Source: Holzapfeliella floricola DSM 23037 = JCM 16512
GTDB taxonomy: Bacteria; Bacillota; Bacilli; Lactobacillales; Lactobacillaceae
Direction of reading: 5' to 3'
DNA length: 64,000 bases
NCBI RefSeq assembly: GCF_001436605.1
Contig: NZ_AYZL01000006.1
Span: forward strand, 62,001-126,000
Shown piece by piece: positions 9,004 through 16,740 of this stretch (its first letter is position 1; each line of letters starts with the position of its first letter). The notes beneath the pieces are model-generated. The model worked only from the letters and a program-made list of their open reading frames with translations, was not told the DNA's origin and did not search any database. The position numbers were made by a program, and so were the translations under genes.

Positions 9004-9972
9004 CTATCCCATCACAGCTTGAACAATTGCACTAACTACGATTACAACAATTGATCCAATTAAAACACCGCGACGAACTTTCATTTGTTTTAGTTTTGCG
9101 TCTTTGTCAATAGCTTTTGATTCTGCTGACATTAGACGGTTAATGTTTTGTGTGTAACGGTCAATAATAATAGCCAAGATAACTAATGAGATACCGTTAA
9201 CAAAACCAGTCCCAACTTGAGCTCTTTGTACAGCAGATAAAACACCACGTCCAAGACCAGGCGCACCAATCATTGATGACATAACAACCATTGAAAGTGA
9301 TAACATAATTGTTTGGTTAATACCAGCCATGATTGTGTTTTTAGCAAGTGGTAAATCTAGTTTAAATAAACGTTGGCTACCTGTTGAACCAAATGATTCA
9401 GCAGCTTCAACAAGTTCTTCAGGAACTTGGCGAATACCTAAGTTTGTCATTCTAACTGTTGGTGGTAACGCAAAGATAACTGATGAGAATACACCAGGTA
9501 CAACTCCGATACCAAAGAATGCAACAGCAGGAATCAAGTAAACGAAACCTGGCATTGTTTGCATAAAGTCAAGAATTGGTGTAATAACTGCTTGTGCACG
9601 ATCACTTTTTGATGACCAAATACCAAGAGGAACACCAATAACAACAGAAACCAAACTTGAAATAAGTACCAATGTAAATGTACTCATTAAATCTGACCAC
9701 AAGTCTTGGTTCAACACGAATAGTAATCCGATTAAACTAAAGGTAGCTAATCCTAGCTTACGTCCTGAAATAAAGAACGCACCAATCACTACGATAGCAA
9801 TCATTACAAAAGGATTAATCCATGTTAAGTAATTGGTCATCCAATCCATTAAGCCTTGACCTACTGTTTGAATGAAACCAAATAGGCCAGATAGTGTATT
9901 AGTTAACCAGTTCGTAATTGATTCAACCCAGTCAGCAACTGGAAGTTGTTGAAGTAACATATTAGGTAACAT
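9004..9972 (-). CDS. Betaine ABC transporter permease without fused binding domain
   Basis: A 322-residue OpuAB/ProW-like permease with the EAA-type loop ESFGSTGSQRLFKLDLPLAKN and conserved MIGAPGLGRGVLSAVQRAQVG. It is very similar to the first 290 residues of the fused protein at 11565-13325, but ends straight after the extra membrane helix (GVLIGSIVVIVVSAIVQAVMG) that in the fused protein leads into the binding domain. It therefore looks like a split version of the fusion, with the binding domain supplied by the adjacent lipoprotein genes. Its ATG overlaps the ATPase stop as TAATG, indicating translational coupling. Confidence 0.92.
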   Translation of the reverse strand: MLPNMLLQQLPVADWVESITNWLTNTLSGLFGFIQTVGQGLMDWMTNYLTWINPFVMIAIVVIGAFFISGRKLGLATFSLIGLLFVLNQDLWSDLMSTFTLVLISSLVSVVIGVPLGIWSSKSDRAQAVITPILDFMQTMPGFVYLIPAVAFFGIGVVPGVFSSVIFALPPTVRMTNLGIRQVPEELVEAAESFGSTGSQRLFKLDLPLAKNTIMAGINQTIMLSLSMVVMSSMIGAPGLGRGVLSAVQRAQVGTGFVNGISLVILAIIIDRYTQNINRLMSAESKAIDKDAKLKQMKVRRGVLIGSIVVIVVSAIVQAVMG

Positions 9973-11204
9973 TATTTATCCCCCTTTTCAGGTTGAACAT
10001 CTACAATATCGTTAGTATCGATACTTTCAGCATCTTCATCAGCTAATGCTTCAATCACGCTACCACGAATAACAACACCTAAAACTTTTCCGTTTTCTGT
10101 TACAGCAACCGGTGTTTTAGCATCGTAAATGATATTGAAGATATCGTTTACAGTTGTATCTTTTGCAATTGTTGGAATTGAAGTATCTAAGTAATCTACT
10201 AAATCTTTTCCAGTATTTTTAGCATCACGAGCAGCTTCAGCAGTGATAACACCTTGTAACTTACGTTCACGATCAACCGCAAGCAACATTGAAATTTTAT
10301 CATGCTTCATACGACGTAATGCAATATTTGGACCTTCTGCTTGAATATTTAGCAATGAAGCCGGTTCCATAATGTTTTGAGCTGTTAACACACGTGAGTA
10401 ATCAACATCTTGAACGAATGTTTTAACGTAATCGTTGGCAGGAGTTGTTAGAATTTCTTCCCCTGTACCAATTTGTTGGATTTGACCATCACGCATAATT
10501 GTAATTCTGTCACCCAAACGAAGTGCTTCGTTTAAATCGTGAGTGATGAAGATAATTGTTTTTTGTAGTTTTTGTTGTAACTCTAACAATTCATCTTGCA
10601 TTTCTTTACGAATCAATGGATCAAGAGCTGAGAATGCTTCGTCCATTAATAAAACTTCTGGATCATTTGCAAGTGCACGAGCTAAACCAACACGTTGTTG
10701 CATACCACCTGATAATTGACTAGGTAGCTGATCTTTAAAGTCATATAAATGTAAGTTTTTAAGTGCTTCTCCGGCACGTTTGTTACGTTCTTCTTTTTCA
10801 ACACCACGAATTTCTAATCCGTAAGCTGTATTTTCTAGAATAGTACGATTTGGGAAAAGACCAAAGTTTTGGAAAACCATACTCATTTTAGTACGGCGAA
10901 TTTCACGTAACTTATCTTTGTCTACTTTAGCAATATCATCGCCGTCTACCATAACAGAACCATCTGTTGGTTCAATTAAACGGTTAATTAAACGAATCAA
11001 TGTTGATTTACCAGATCCTGAAAGACCCATGATAACGAAGATTTCGCCCTTTTCAACTTTGAAACTTGCATCATAAACCCCTACAGTGGAGCCGGTTTTA
11101 CGCAAGATTTCATTTTTACTCTTTTTATCTTTAACCATTTCTAGAGCGGCTTTAGTTTTTCTACCAAAGACTTTTGTTAAATTTTTAACTTCTACTACTG
11201 GCAT
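9972..11204 (-). CDS. opuAA: Betaine ABC transporter ATPase (OpuAA type), copy 1
   Basis: A 410-residue ATPase: Walker [10 protein letters not shown], signature [16 protein letters not shown], Walker [15 protein letters not shown], switch His in [11 protein letters not shown], then two C-terminal CBS domains (about residues 285-395) typical of osmosensing OpuA/ProV ATPases, ending in an acidic tail. The start was set at [13 protein letters not shown] because GGAGG lies 5 bases upstream; longer readings lack a ribosome site. It differs from the second copy (13325-14557) at only about 8 residues. It is first in an operon with the permease at 9004, and preceded by candidate BusR sites at 11236-11270 and 11478-11522. 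Confidence 0.95.
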   Translation of the reverse strand: MPVVEVKNLTKVFGRKTKAALEMVKDKKSKNEILRKTGSTVGVYDASFKVEKGEIFVIMGLSGSGKSTLIRLINRLIEPTDGSVMVDGDDIAKVDKDKLREIRRTKMSMVFQNFGLFPNRTILENTAYGLEIRGVEKEERNKRAGEALKNLHLYDFKDQLPSQLSGGMQQRVGLARALANDPEVLLMDEAFSALDPLIRKEMQDELLELQQKLQKTIIFITHDLNEALRLGDRITIMRDGQIQQIGTGEEILTTPANDYVKTFVQDVDYSRVLTAQNIMEPASLLNIQAEGPNIALRRMKHDKISMLLAVDRERKLQGVITAEAARDAKNTGKDLVDYLDTSIPTIAKDTTVNDIFNIIYDAKTPVAVTENGKVLGVVIRGSVIEALADEDAESIDTNDIVDVQPEKGDK

Positions 11205-11235
11205 GGTTACCTCCATAAATTTTGTTAAGATGATT

Positions 11236-11270
11236 AACAGACTATAACATATAATCATAAAAAGGCACTT
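11236..11270. promoter_or_regulatory. Degenerate BusR-type bipartite repeat upstream of opuAA copy 1
   Basis: On the minus strand AAGTGCC and GTCTGTT are separated by 21 bases. This is the same 28-bp register as the perfect AAGTGAC-N21-GTCACTT at the second ATPase operon, with three changed positions, and it follows a TTGACA -35-like box on the minus strand (11273-11278). Role as operator is inferred from the alignment with the other site. Confidence 0.5.
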
Positions 11271-11477
11271 TTTGTCAAGATTACTACTAATATGTTTGAG
11301 TGTTTTTCATCTTATATTAATTTGGAATCATTTTTAATTACTACAACTTCCGGCACTACAACCATTACAAACATTGTTGCAGCGGGATATTCATAAAACT
11401 AAATATTTTAAAAATAAAATTTTTTAATAAAATATCTCTAATTTCTTGACATCTATATAATAACACATTGGGTATTA

Positions 11478-11522
11478 AAGTGACAAATACATCGTTCTTT
11501 AGATGACTAAAAATAGTCACTT
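11478..11522. promoter_or_regulatory. Candidate BusR site with wide spacing
   Basis: AAGTGAC (11478-11484) and GTCACTT (11516-11522) face each other with 31 bases between, that is 38 bp register, ten more than at 14591-14625, or about one helical turn. The left half overlaps a possible minus-strand promoter reading toward opuAA copy 1. Function inferred. Confidence 0.5.
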
Positions 11523-11530
11523 TTACTAAT

Positions 11531-11563
11531 AAAAATCACCTACAAATCGTTGTAGGTGACTTT
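11531..11563 (-). terminator. Intrinsic terminator of the second opuAA-opuABC operon
   Basis: The 10-bp arms TCACCTACAA / TTGTAGGTGA with loop ATCG sit immediately after the stop codon, followed by TTTTTATT on the minus strand. Confidence 0.9.
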
Positions 11564-11564
11564 T

Positions 11565-13325
11565 TTATTTGCTGCTATTAATCCAGCCATCAACTTTATC
11601 TTTATTTTTTGAAATCCAGTCTTTGGCAGCATCCTGAGGCGATTTACCTCCACGAATAGCAAGCATAACCTCATTAATAGCTTTGTCATCCCATTTGAAC
11701 TGTTTCAAGATGTTGTAAGCTTCAGGCTTATCATCTTTTAATCCTTGACGAGCAAATGTATTAATTGTTTCTGAGTCTCCAAAACCTTTTTTAGGATCTT
11801 GTAAGAATTTGACATCATATTCACCAAAAATCCAGTGAGGTGTCCAACCACTAATAATAATTTCTTTGTGGTTTTTAATAGCTTGTCCTAATGAAACAGC
11901 CATTGCACCTGTAGATGATGATTCAATCTTCCAACCGTTGTCTTTTAAGTTAGCATATTGATCAATAACTGATTTAGTTGCAGCAGTCGCACCTGAACCA
12001 GGTTCGTTAGTTACAATTGTTTTGTTTGCTTGATTTTTAAGATCATCAATAGAGTTAACATTCATATATGAAGGTACAACTAACCCTAATTGCGCACCTT
12101 CGTAGTTTGCACCCAATAAATCTAGTTGATCTTTAAATTTTTCATATTGTGCTTTATGGGTTAATGGTAACCAACCAGCAAGTAATGCATCAGCTTGCTT
12201 GTTAGCAACTGCTTGCCACATAACACTATTATCTAATGGTGTTGCATCAACATTGTACCCAGCATCTCTCAAGATTTGTGCTGCTACGTTTGTTGTTGCT
12301 ACAGCGTCGTCCATTTCAAAGTAAGCCAATGTGATATTACCTTTTGATGTTGTACCTGACTGACTAGCTACAACTGTTTGTGTGATGAATCCACCCACTA
12401 GTGCAACTAGTGCAATAATAACACCAATTAGACGATTACGTTTTTTACTTTGGCGAATAGCTTCATCAGCAATATTTTCACTCATAATACGGTTTAAGCC
12501 TTGTGTGTAACGGTCAATAATAATCGCTAAAATAACGATAGATAATCCATTAACAAAACCACTACCCACTTGTGCTCTTTGAACAGATGACAAAATACCA
12601 CGTCCAAGACCAGGCGCACCAATCATTGATGAAATAACAACCATTGAAAGTGACAGCATAACGGTCTGATTAACACCAGCCATGATTGTGTTTTTAGCAA
12701 GTGGTAAATCTAATTTAAATAGTCTTTGACTAGCTGTTGAACCAAACGATTCAGAAGCTTCAACTAGTTCACCGGGAACTTGACGGATACCTAAGTTCGT
12801 CATTCTAACTGTTGGTGGTAGTGCAAAGATAACTGATGCAAACACACCAGGTACAACACCAATACCAAAGAATGCAACAGCAGGAATCAAGTAAACGAAA
12901 CCTGGCATTGTTTGCATAAAATCAAGAATTGGCGTGATTATAGCTTGAGCACCGTTGCTTTTTGATGACCAAATACCAAGTGGAATCCCAATAATTACGG
13001 CTAATAAACTTGAAACCAAAATTAAAGTAAAAGTACTCATTAAGTCGTTCCAAGCGCCTTGGTTTTCGACAAATAATAATCCGATTAAACTAAAAGCAGC
13101 CAATCCGAACTTACGTCCTGAAATAAAGAACGCACCAATTACTACGATAGCAATCATTACAAAAGGATTAATCCATGTTAAATAATTTGTAATGCCGTTC
13201 ATTAATCCTTGCCCAATTGTTTGAATAAATCCAAACAAGCCTGACAGAGTCGTGGTCAACCACTGAGTAAGTGCTTCAACCCAATCTGCTACAGGAAGTT
13301 GAGGAACTGACATGTTGAATAACAT
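11565..13325 (-). CDS. opuABC: Betaine ABC permease fused to substrate-binding domain (OpuABC)
   Basis: A 586-residue fusion: permease (about 1-285; ESFGSTASQRLFKLDLPLAKN, MIGAPGLGRGILSSVQRAQVG), an extra anchoring helix (LIGVIIALVALVGGFITQTVV) and an OpuAC-type binding domain (about 325-586; YFEMDDAVATTNVA, PLDNSVMWQAVANKQADAL, ISGWTPHWIFGEYD). One family-typical Trp is replaced: FEMDD stands where the siblings have VEWDD, MEWDD or KEWDD, so one aromatic residue near the start of the domain is lost. The ATG overlaps the upstream ATPase stop (TAATG). With the ATPase at 13325 it forms a complete two-gene OpuA importer. Confidence 0.93.
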   Translation of the reverse strand: MLFNMSVPQLPVADWVEALTQWLTTTLSGLFGFIQTIGQGLMNGITNYLTWINPFVMIAIVVIGAFFISGRKFGLAAFSLIGLLFVENQGAWNDLMSTFTLILVSSLLAVIIGIPLGIWSSKSNGAQAIITPILDFMQTMPGFVYLIPAVAFFGIGVVPGVFASVIFALPPTVRMTNLGIRQVPGELVEASESFGSTASQRLFKLDLPLAKNTIMAGVNQTVMLSLSMVVISSMIGAPGLGRGILSSVQRAQVGSGFVNGLSIVILAIIIDRYTQGLNRIMSENIADEAIRQSKKRNRLIGVIIALVALVGGFITQTVVASQSGTTSKGNITLAYFEMDDAVATTNVAAQILRDAGYNVDATPLDNSVMWQAVANKQADALLAGWLPLTHKAQYEKFKDQLDLLGANYEGAQLGLVVPSYMNVNSIDDLKNQANKTIVTNEPGSGATAATKSVIDQYANLKDNGWKIESSSTGAMAVSLGQAIKNHKEIIISGWTPHWIFGEYDVKFLQDPKKGFGDSETINTFARQGLKDDKPEAYNILKQFKWDDKAINEVMLAIRGGKSPQDAAKDWISKNKDKVDGWINSSK

Positions 13326-14557
13326 TATTTATCCCCCTTTTCAGGTTGAACATCTACAATATCGTTAGTATCGATACTTTCAGCATCTTCATCAGCTAAT
13401 GCTTCAATCACGCTACCACGAATAACAACACCTAAAACTTTTCCGTTTTCTGTTACAGCAACCGGTGTTTTAGCATCGTAAATGATATTGAAGATATCGT
13501 TTACAGTTGTGTCTTTTGCAATTGTTGGAATTGAAGTGTCTAGGTAATCTACTAAATCTTTTCCTGTGTTTTTAGCATCACGTGCGGCATCTGCAGTAAT
13601 AACACCTTGTAACTTACGATCGCGATCAACTGCAAGAAGCATTGAAACGCGGTCATGCTTCATACGACGCAATGCAATATTTGGACCTTCTGCTTGAATA
13701 TTTAGCAATGAAGCCGGTTCCATAATATTTTGAGCTGTTAACACACGTGAATAATCAACATCTTGAACGAATGTTTTAACATAGTCATTGGCAGGAGTTG
13801 TTAGAATTTCTTCTCCTGTACCGATTTGTTGAATTTTACCGTCACGCATAATTGTAATTCTGTCACCTAAACGAAGTGCTTCATTTAAATCGTGAGTGAT
13901 AAAAATAATTGTTTTTTGTAATTTTTGTTGTAGCTCTAACAGTTCATCTTGCATTTCTTTACGAATCAATGGATCAAGAGCTGAGAACGCTTCGTCCATT
14001 AATAGAACTTCTGGATCATTTGCAAGTGCGCGGGCAAGCCCTACACGTTGTTGCATACCACCTGATAATTGACTAGGTAGTTGATCTTTAAAGTCATATA
14101 AATGTAGGTTTTTAAGTGCTTCCCCTGCACGTTGATTACGTTCTTCTTTTTCAACGCCTCGAATTTCTAATCCGTAAGCTGTGTTTTCTAAAATTGTACG
14201 ATTTGGAAAAAGACCAAAGTTTTGGAAAACCATACTCATTTTAGTACGGCGAATTTCACGTAACTTATCTTTATCTACTTTAGCAATATCATCGCCATCA
14301 ACCATAACTGAGCCATCAGTTGGTTCAATCAAACGGTTGATTAAACGAATCAATGTTGACTTACCGGATCCTGAAAGACCCATGATAACAAAGATTTCAC
14401 CTTTTTCGACTTTGAAACTTGCATCATAGACCCCTACAGTTGACCCTGTTTCGCGTAAAATTTCGTTTTTGCTTTTCTTATCTTTAACCATTTCTAGTGC
14501 CGCTTTGGACTTTCTACCAAAGACTTTTGTTAAATTTTTAACTTCTACTACTGGCAT
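13325..14557 (-). CDS. opuAA: Betaine ABC transporter ATPase (OpuAA type), copy 2
   Basis: A 410-residue ATPase with the same domains as copy 1: Walker [10 protein letters not shown], signature [10 protein letters not shown], Walker [13 protein letters not shown] and two C-terminal CBS domains. It starts at [13 protein letters not shown] with a well-spaced GGAGG. The last 191 bases are identical to copy 1, whereas the rest carries many silent differences, suggesting recent exchange between the copies. A good minus-strand promoter (TTGACA, 17 bases, TTTAAT) with a perfect BusR-type repeat lies just upstream, and the candidate busR gene is the next gene, in the same direction. Confidence 0.95.
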   Translation of the reverse strand: MPVVEVKNLTKVFGRKSKAALEMVKDKKSKNEILRETGSTVGVYDASFKVEKGEIFVIMGLSGSGKSTLIRLINRLIEPTDGSVMVDGDDIAKVDKDKLREIRRTKMSMVFQNFGLFPNRTILENTAYGLEIRGVEKEERNQRAGEALKNLHLYDFKDQLPSQLSGGMQQRVGLARALANDPEVLLMDEAFSALDPLIRKEMQDELLELQQKLQKTIIFITHDLNEALRLGDRITIMRDGKIQQIGTGEEILTTPANDYVKTFVQDVDYSRVLTAQNIMEPASLLNIQAEGPNIALRRMKHDRVSMLLAVDRDRKLQGVITADAARDAKNTGKDLVDYLDTSIPTIAKDTTVNDIFNIIYDAKTPVAVTENGKVLGVVIRGSVIEALADEDAESIDTNDIVDVQPEKGDK

Positions 14558-14590
14558 GGTTACCTCCATATAATTTTGTCTCAATTTCTT

Positions 14591-14625
14591 AAGTGACCAC
14601 ACTATTAAAACACCTAGGGTCACTT
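14591..14625. promoter_or_regulatory. Perfect bipartite BusR-type operator at the opuAA copy 2 promoter
   Basis: AAGTGAC (14591-14597) and GTCACTT (14619-14625) are an inverted pair separated by 21 bases. One half falls between the -35 and -10 boxes; the other begins about 7 bases past the -10 box, at the expected transcription start. A protein bound to both halves would block RNA polymerase. The neighbouring gene encodes a BusR-like repressor, a family known to repress betaine uptake operons. Confidence 0.7.
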
Positions 14626-14632
14626 TTGTCAA
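14604..14632 (-). promoter_or_regulatory. Promoter of opuAA copy 2 - opuABC operon
   Basis: Minus-strand TTGACA (14627-14632), a 17-base spacer and TTTAAT (14604-14609): a near-consensus housekeeping promoter, with the candidate BusR site wrapped around its -10 box. Confidence 0.75.
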
Positions 14633-14647
14633 ATAGCTACCTCTAGA

Positions 14648-15277
14648 TTACCTTGACATGAGTAGATTTACAACTCTTTGATAGGCAAATTCATCACCTA
14701 CAAAGTAGATAATATCTCCTACTTCTATTTTAGCTAACGGTCCTGGAGATACAATCATTTTATTTTTATGTTTAACTGCAACAATTGTCGCTCCAGTATT
14801 ATGCCAAAAGTTTAACTCACTGATGTTTTTAGAATGATCTTCAAAATCTTCAGTTACAAGTAGTTCATATGGAATTAAAGTATTATCTTCATTAAATCGT
14901 TTGGTTTGATCAACCAATTTATTTAGTAATGTAATGAATTCCTTAGATTCTGACTGTTGTCGTTTAATGCTGTGATTTAGATCTTGTTTAATCGTCGTTA
15001 AACTTCTAACATCTTGATGCTGCTTAATAAATTCTTGTGCACGATCTTTTGAAGAAACAAAAAAACCAGATCCATGCTTTACTTCCACAATAGAAAGATC
15101 GGCTAAAATTGTAATCGCTTTTCTTGCAGTTTCCGGTGAAACTTGAAACTGCATTGCAATAGTTGAACGTGCTCTTAATTTCTCACCTTCAACATAGCGC
15201 CCTTCAACTATCCGCTCTGCAATTCCAATTGCGATTTGTTGATATCTTGGCTGTACTGATTGTGTTGCATTCGCCAT
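14648..15277 (-). CDS. busR: BusR-type GntR/RCK_C transcriptional repressor
   Basis: A 209-residue protein: an N-terminal GntR winged helix (about 5-75; GEKLRARSTIAMQFQVSPETARKA), a helical linker (about 85-125) and a C-terminal RCK_C/TrkA_C domain (about 130-209; ATIVAVKHKNKMIVSPGPLAKIEVGDIIYFVG). This architecture is that of BusR of Lactococcus and Streptococcus, which binds c-di-AMP through the RCK_C domain and represses the betaine transporter operon. It sits directly upstream of opuAA copy 2 in the same direction, as busR does in those genera. The start was set at MANATQ, with TAGGAG 8 bases upstream, not at the earlier in-frame codon. Confidence 0.9.
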   Translation of the reverse strand: MANATQSVQPRYQQIAIGIAERIVEGRYVEGEKLRARSTIAMQFQVSPETARKAITILADLSIVEVKHGSGFFVSSKDRAQEFIKQHQDVRSLTTIKQDLNHSIKRQQSESKEFITLLNKLVDQTKRFNEDNTLIPYELLVTEDFEDHSKNISELNFWHNTGATIVAVKHKNKMIVSPGPLAKIEVGDIIYFVGDEFAYQRVVNLLMSR

Positions 15278-15350
15278 AAAAACAACTCCTACCATAATAT
15301 AATGACATTATCTACATTACTCCTTAGAAATATTACCACAATAATACCCA

Positions 15351-15383
15351 AAGTGACAACAGACTATTTTGTTTGTTGTGACC
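15351..15383. promoter_or_regulatory. Inverted repeat between busR and the first bmp gene
   Basis: AAGTGACAACA faces TGTTGTGACC across a T-rich spacer in the divergent busR / bmp intergenic region. The left half is an exact AAGTGAC, the right half is imperfect. It could be an autoregulatory BusR site, or a site for the nucleoside-transporter genes; neither is proven. Confidence 0.4.
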
Positions 15384-15501
15384 GTTATCAGTATAATTTA
15401 TACAAACATTCTCAATATCTCTTGATTTCAACAAAAAAATTTAGTAACATGTTTGAGGTTTTGAATATTTTTACTATTTTAATTATTTCGGAGGTCTATA
15501 T

Positions 15502-16539
15502 ATGAAGAAGCGTTATATTTTTGGAATTATTTCTACATTAGCTGTGTGTTCACTTGCTTTGACAGGGTGTACCAACCGCTCAAAACAAGCAACAGAATCA
15601 GCAAGTCAAGTTAACCAAAATTTCAAAACACCTACAGCTGTTACAGTTTTAGGTAGTATTGATGATAAATCTTTTAACCAGTCTGCATGGGAAGGTCTTC
15701 AACAATGGGGGCAGTCAAAAAACATCACCAAGGGTGTTGGTGGTTTTAACTATGCTGCTGCAACACAAGATTCAGACTTAACTTCTCAAATTAATAATCT
15801 AATCAAAAATAAATACCAAATGATTTTCGGTGTTGGTTACCGTTTATCTAAATCAATTGGTGATGCTGCTAAACAAAATCCAAATACAAACTTTGCAATT
15901 GTTGATGACGTGATTTCTGACCAATCAAACGTTGCATCTTTAACCTTTAAAGATGAACAAGCCGCTTACCTTGCAGGTGTTTCTGCTGCACTTTCAACTA
16001 AAACTAACAAAATCGGTTTTATCGGGGGTGTTCAAGGTGAAGTTCTAGGTAAATTTGAAAAAGGTTACCGTGCAGGTGCACAATCTGTTAACCCCGATAT
16101 TTCGATTGATGTTAAATATGCTGGTTCATTCAGTCGCGCTGATTTAGGTAAATCAATGGCAACTGCAATGTATAACACAGGTGCAGATGTGATTTACCAA
16201 CTTGCTGGTGAAACAGGTACTGGTGTATTCTCAGTTGCTAAAGATTCAGCTAAAAGTGGTAACAAAGTTTGGGTTATCGGTGCTGATCGTGACCAAACTG
16301 ATGAAGGTCAATACAGTGGTGGAAATGTCACTTTAACTTCTTCTATCAAAAACCTATCAAGCGTTATTAAAGACGTTGCTGATAAAAATGCGAACGGTGA
16401 ATTCCCTGGTGGAAAACACACTATCTATGGTCTTAACGAAGATGGTGTTGATTTAGTTAAAGGTCAACTAAGCGATGATACTTGGGCAAAAGTTGATCAA
16501 GCTAAAAAAGATATTATGTCAGGTAAAATCACTATTTAA
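15502..16539 (+). CDS. BMP-family nucleoside-binding lipoprotein 1
   Basis: A 345-residue lipoprotein of the basic membrane protein (BMP/PnrA-like) family, the binding component of nucleoside ABC importers. Signal peptide with lipobox LTGC; family motifs DDKSFNQSAWEGLQQWG, FAIVDDVI, LTFKDEQAAYLAGVSAAL, KIGFIGGV, VIGADRDQT and TLTSSIKNL are all present. GGAGG precedes the ATG. It is closely related to the next gene and lies upstream of the matching ATPase and permeases, but has its own terminator, so it may be expressed separately. Confidence 0.92.
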   Translation: MKKRYIFGIISTLAVCSLALTGCTNRSKQATESASQVNQNFKTPTAVTVLGSIDDKSFNQSAWEGLQQWGQSKNITKGVGGFNYAAATQDSDLTSQINNLIKNKYQMIFGVGYRLSKSIGDAAKQNPNTNFAIVDDVISDQSNVASLTFKDEQAAYLAGVSAALSTKTNKIGFIGGVQGEVLGKFEKGYRAGAQSVNPDISIDVKYAGSFSRADLGKSMATAMYNTGADVIYQLAGETGTGVFSVAKDSAKSGNKVWVIGADRDQTDEGQYSGGNVTLTSSIKNLSSVIKDVADKNANGEFPGGKHTIYGLNEDGVDLVKGQLSDDTWAKVDQAKKDIMSGKITI

Positions 16540-16552
16540 TCATTAAAAAAAC

Positions 16553-16587
16553 TCAAACAACTAGTTTAAACTAGTTGTTTTTTTATA
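16553..16587 (+). terminator. Intrinsic terminator of the first bmp gene
   Basis: The palindrome AACAACTAGTTTAAACTAGTTGTT is followed by a run of seven Ts. Confidence 0.9.
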
Positions 16588-16611
16588 CTCAAGTTGTTTT
16601 TTTATACTCAA
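16574..16611 (+). repeat. 19-bp perfect tandem duplication
   Basis: GTTGTTTTTTTATACTCAA occurs twice back to back (16574-16592 and 16593-16611), duplicating the tail of the preceding terminator. It looks like a replication-slippage event. Confidence 0.9.
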
Positions 16612-16697
16612 ATTGACATAAACACGAACGTTTATATGCTTTTTTTACAAAACATACAGTTTTTACTTTTTAATTTATCAGTCTTCTGTTATTATAT

Positions 16698-16706
16698 TGA
16701 TATAAT
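16698..16706 (+). promoter_or_regulatory. Extended -10 promoter of the second bmp gene
   Basis: TGATATAAT is an extended -10 element (TGnTATAAT) 35 bases before the ATG. About 85 bases upstream (16613-16630) lie a TTGACA and a CGAAC-centred AT-rich motif that might be a PurR box. Confidence 0.55.
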
Positions 16707-16740
16707 GATTTTAGGTTAATTACCTATAACGGAGGAAATT

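Larger units (their letters stand above)
11205..11564. other. 360-base intergenic region upstream of opuAA copy 1
   Basis: This stretch holds two candidate BusR-type bipartite repeats, a candidate promoter (minus-strand TTGTCA at 11481-11486, 18-base spacer, TATTAT at 11457-11462), a second TTGACA at 11273-11278 and, at its right end, the terminator of the next operon. Between about 11290 and 11440 I see no supported gene. Confidence 0.6.

Noticed and set aside
11337-11385. A minus-strand stretch that reads CNNVCNGCSAGSCSN before a stop, like the tail of a Cys-rich protein
   Set aside because: An in-frame stop lies directly upstream and there is no start codon; at most a remnant, too short to support.
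11292-11396. A 34-codon plus-strand ORF in the gap upstream of opuAA copy 1
   Set aside because: No ribosome site, Thr/Ser-rich low-complexity end, and it lies across regulatory DNA; probably chance.
15260-15505. An 81-codon plus-strand ORF across the busR start and its upstream region
   Set aside because: Antisense to the regulator start and through promoter DNA; no ribosome site.
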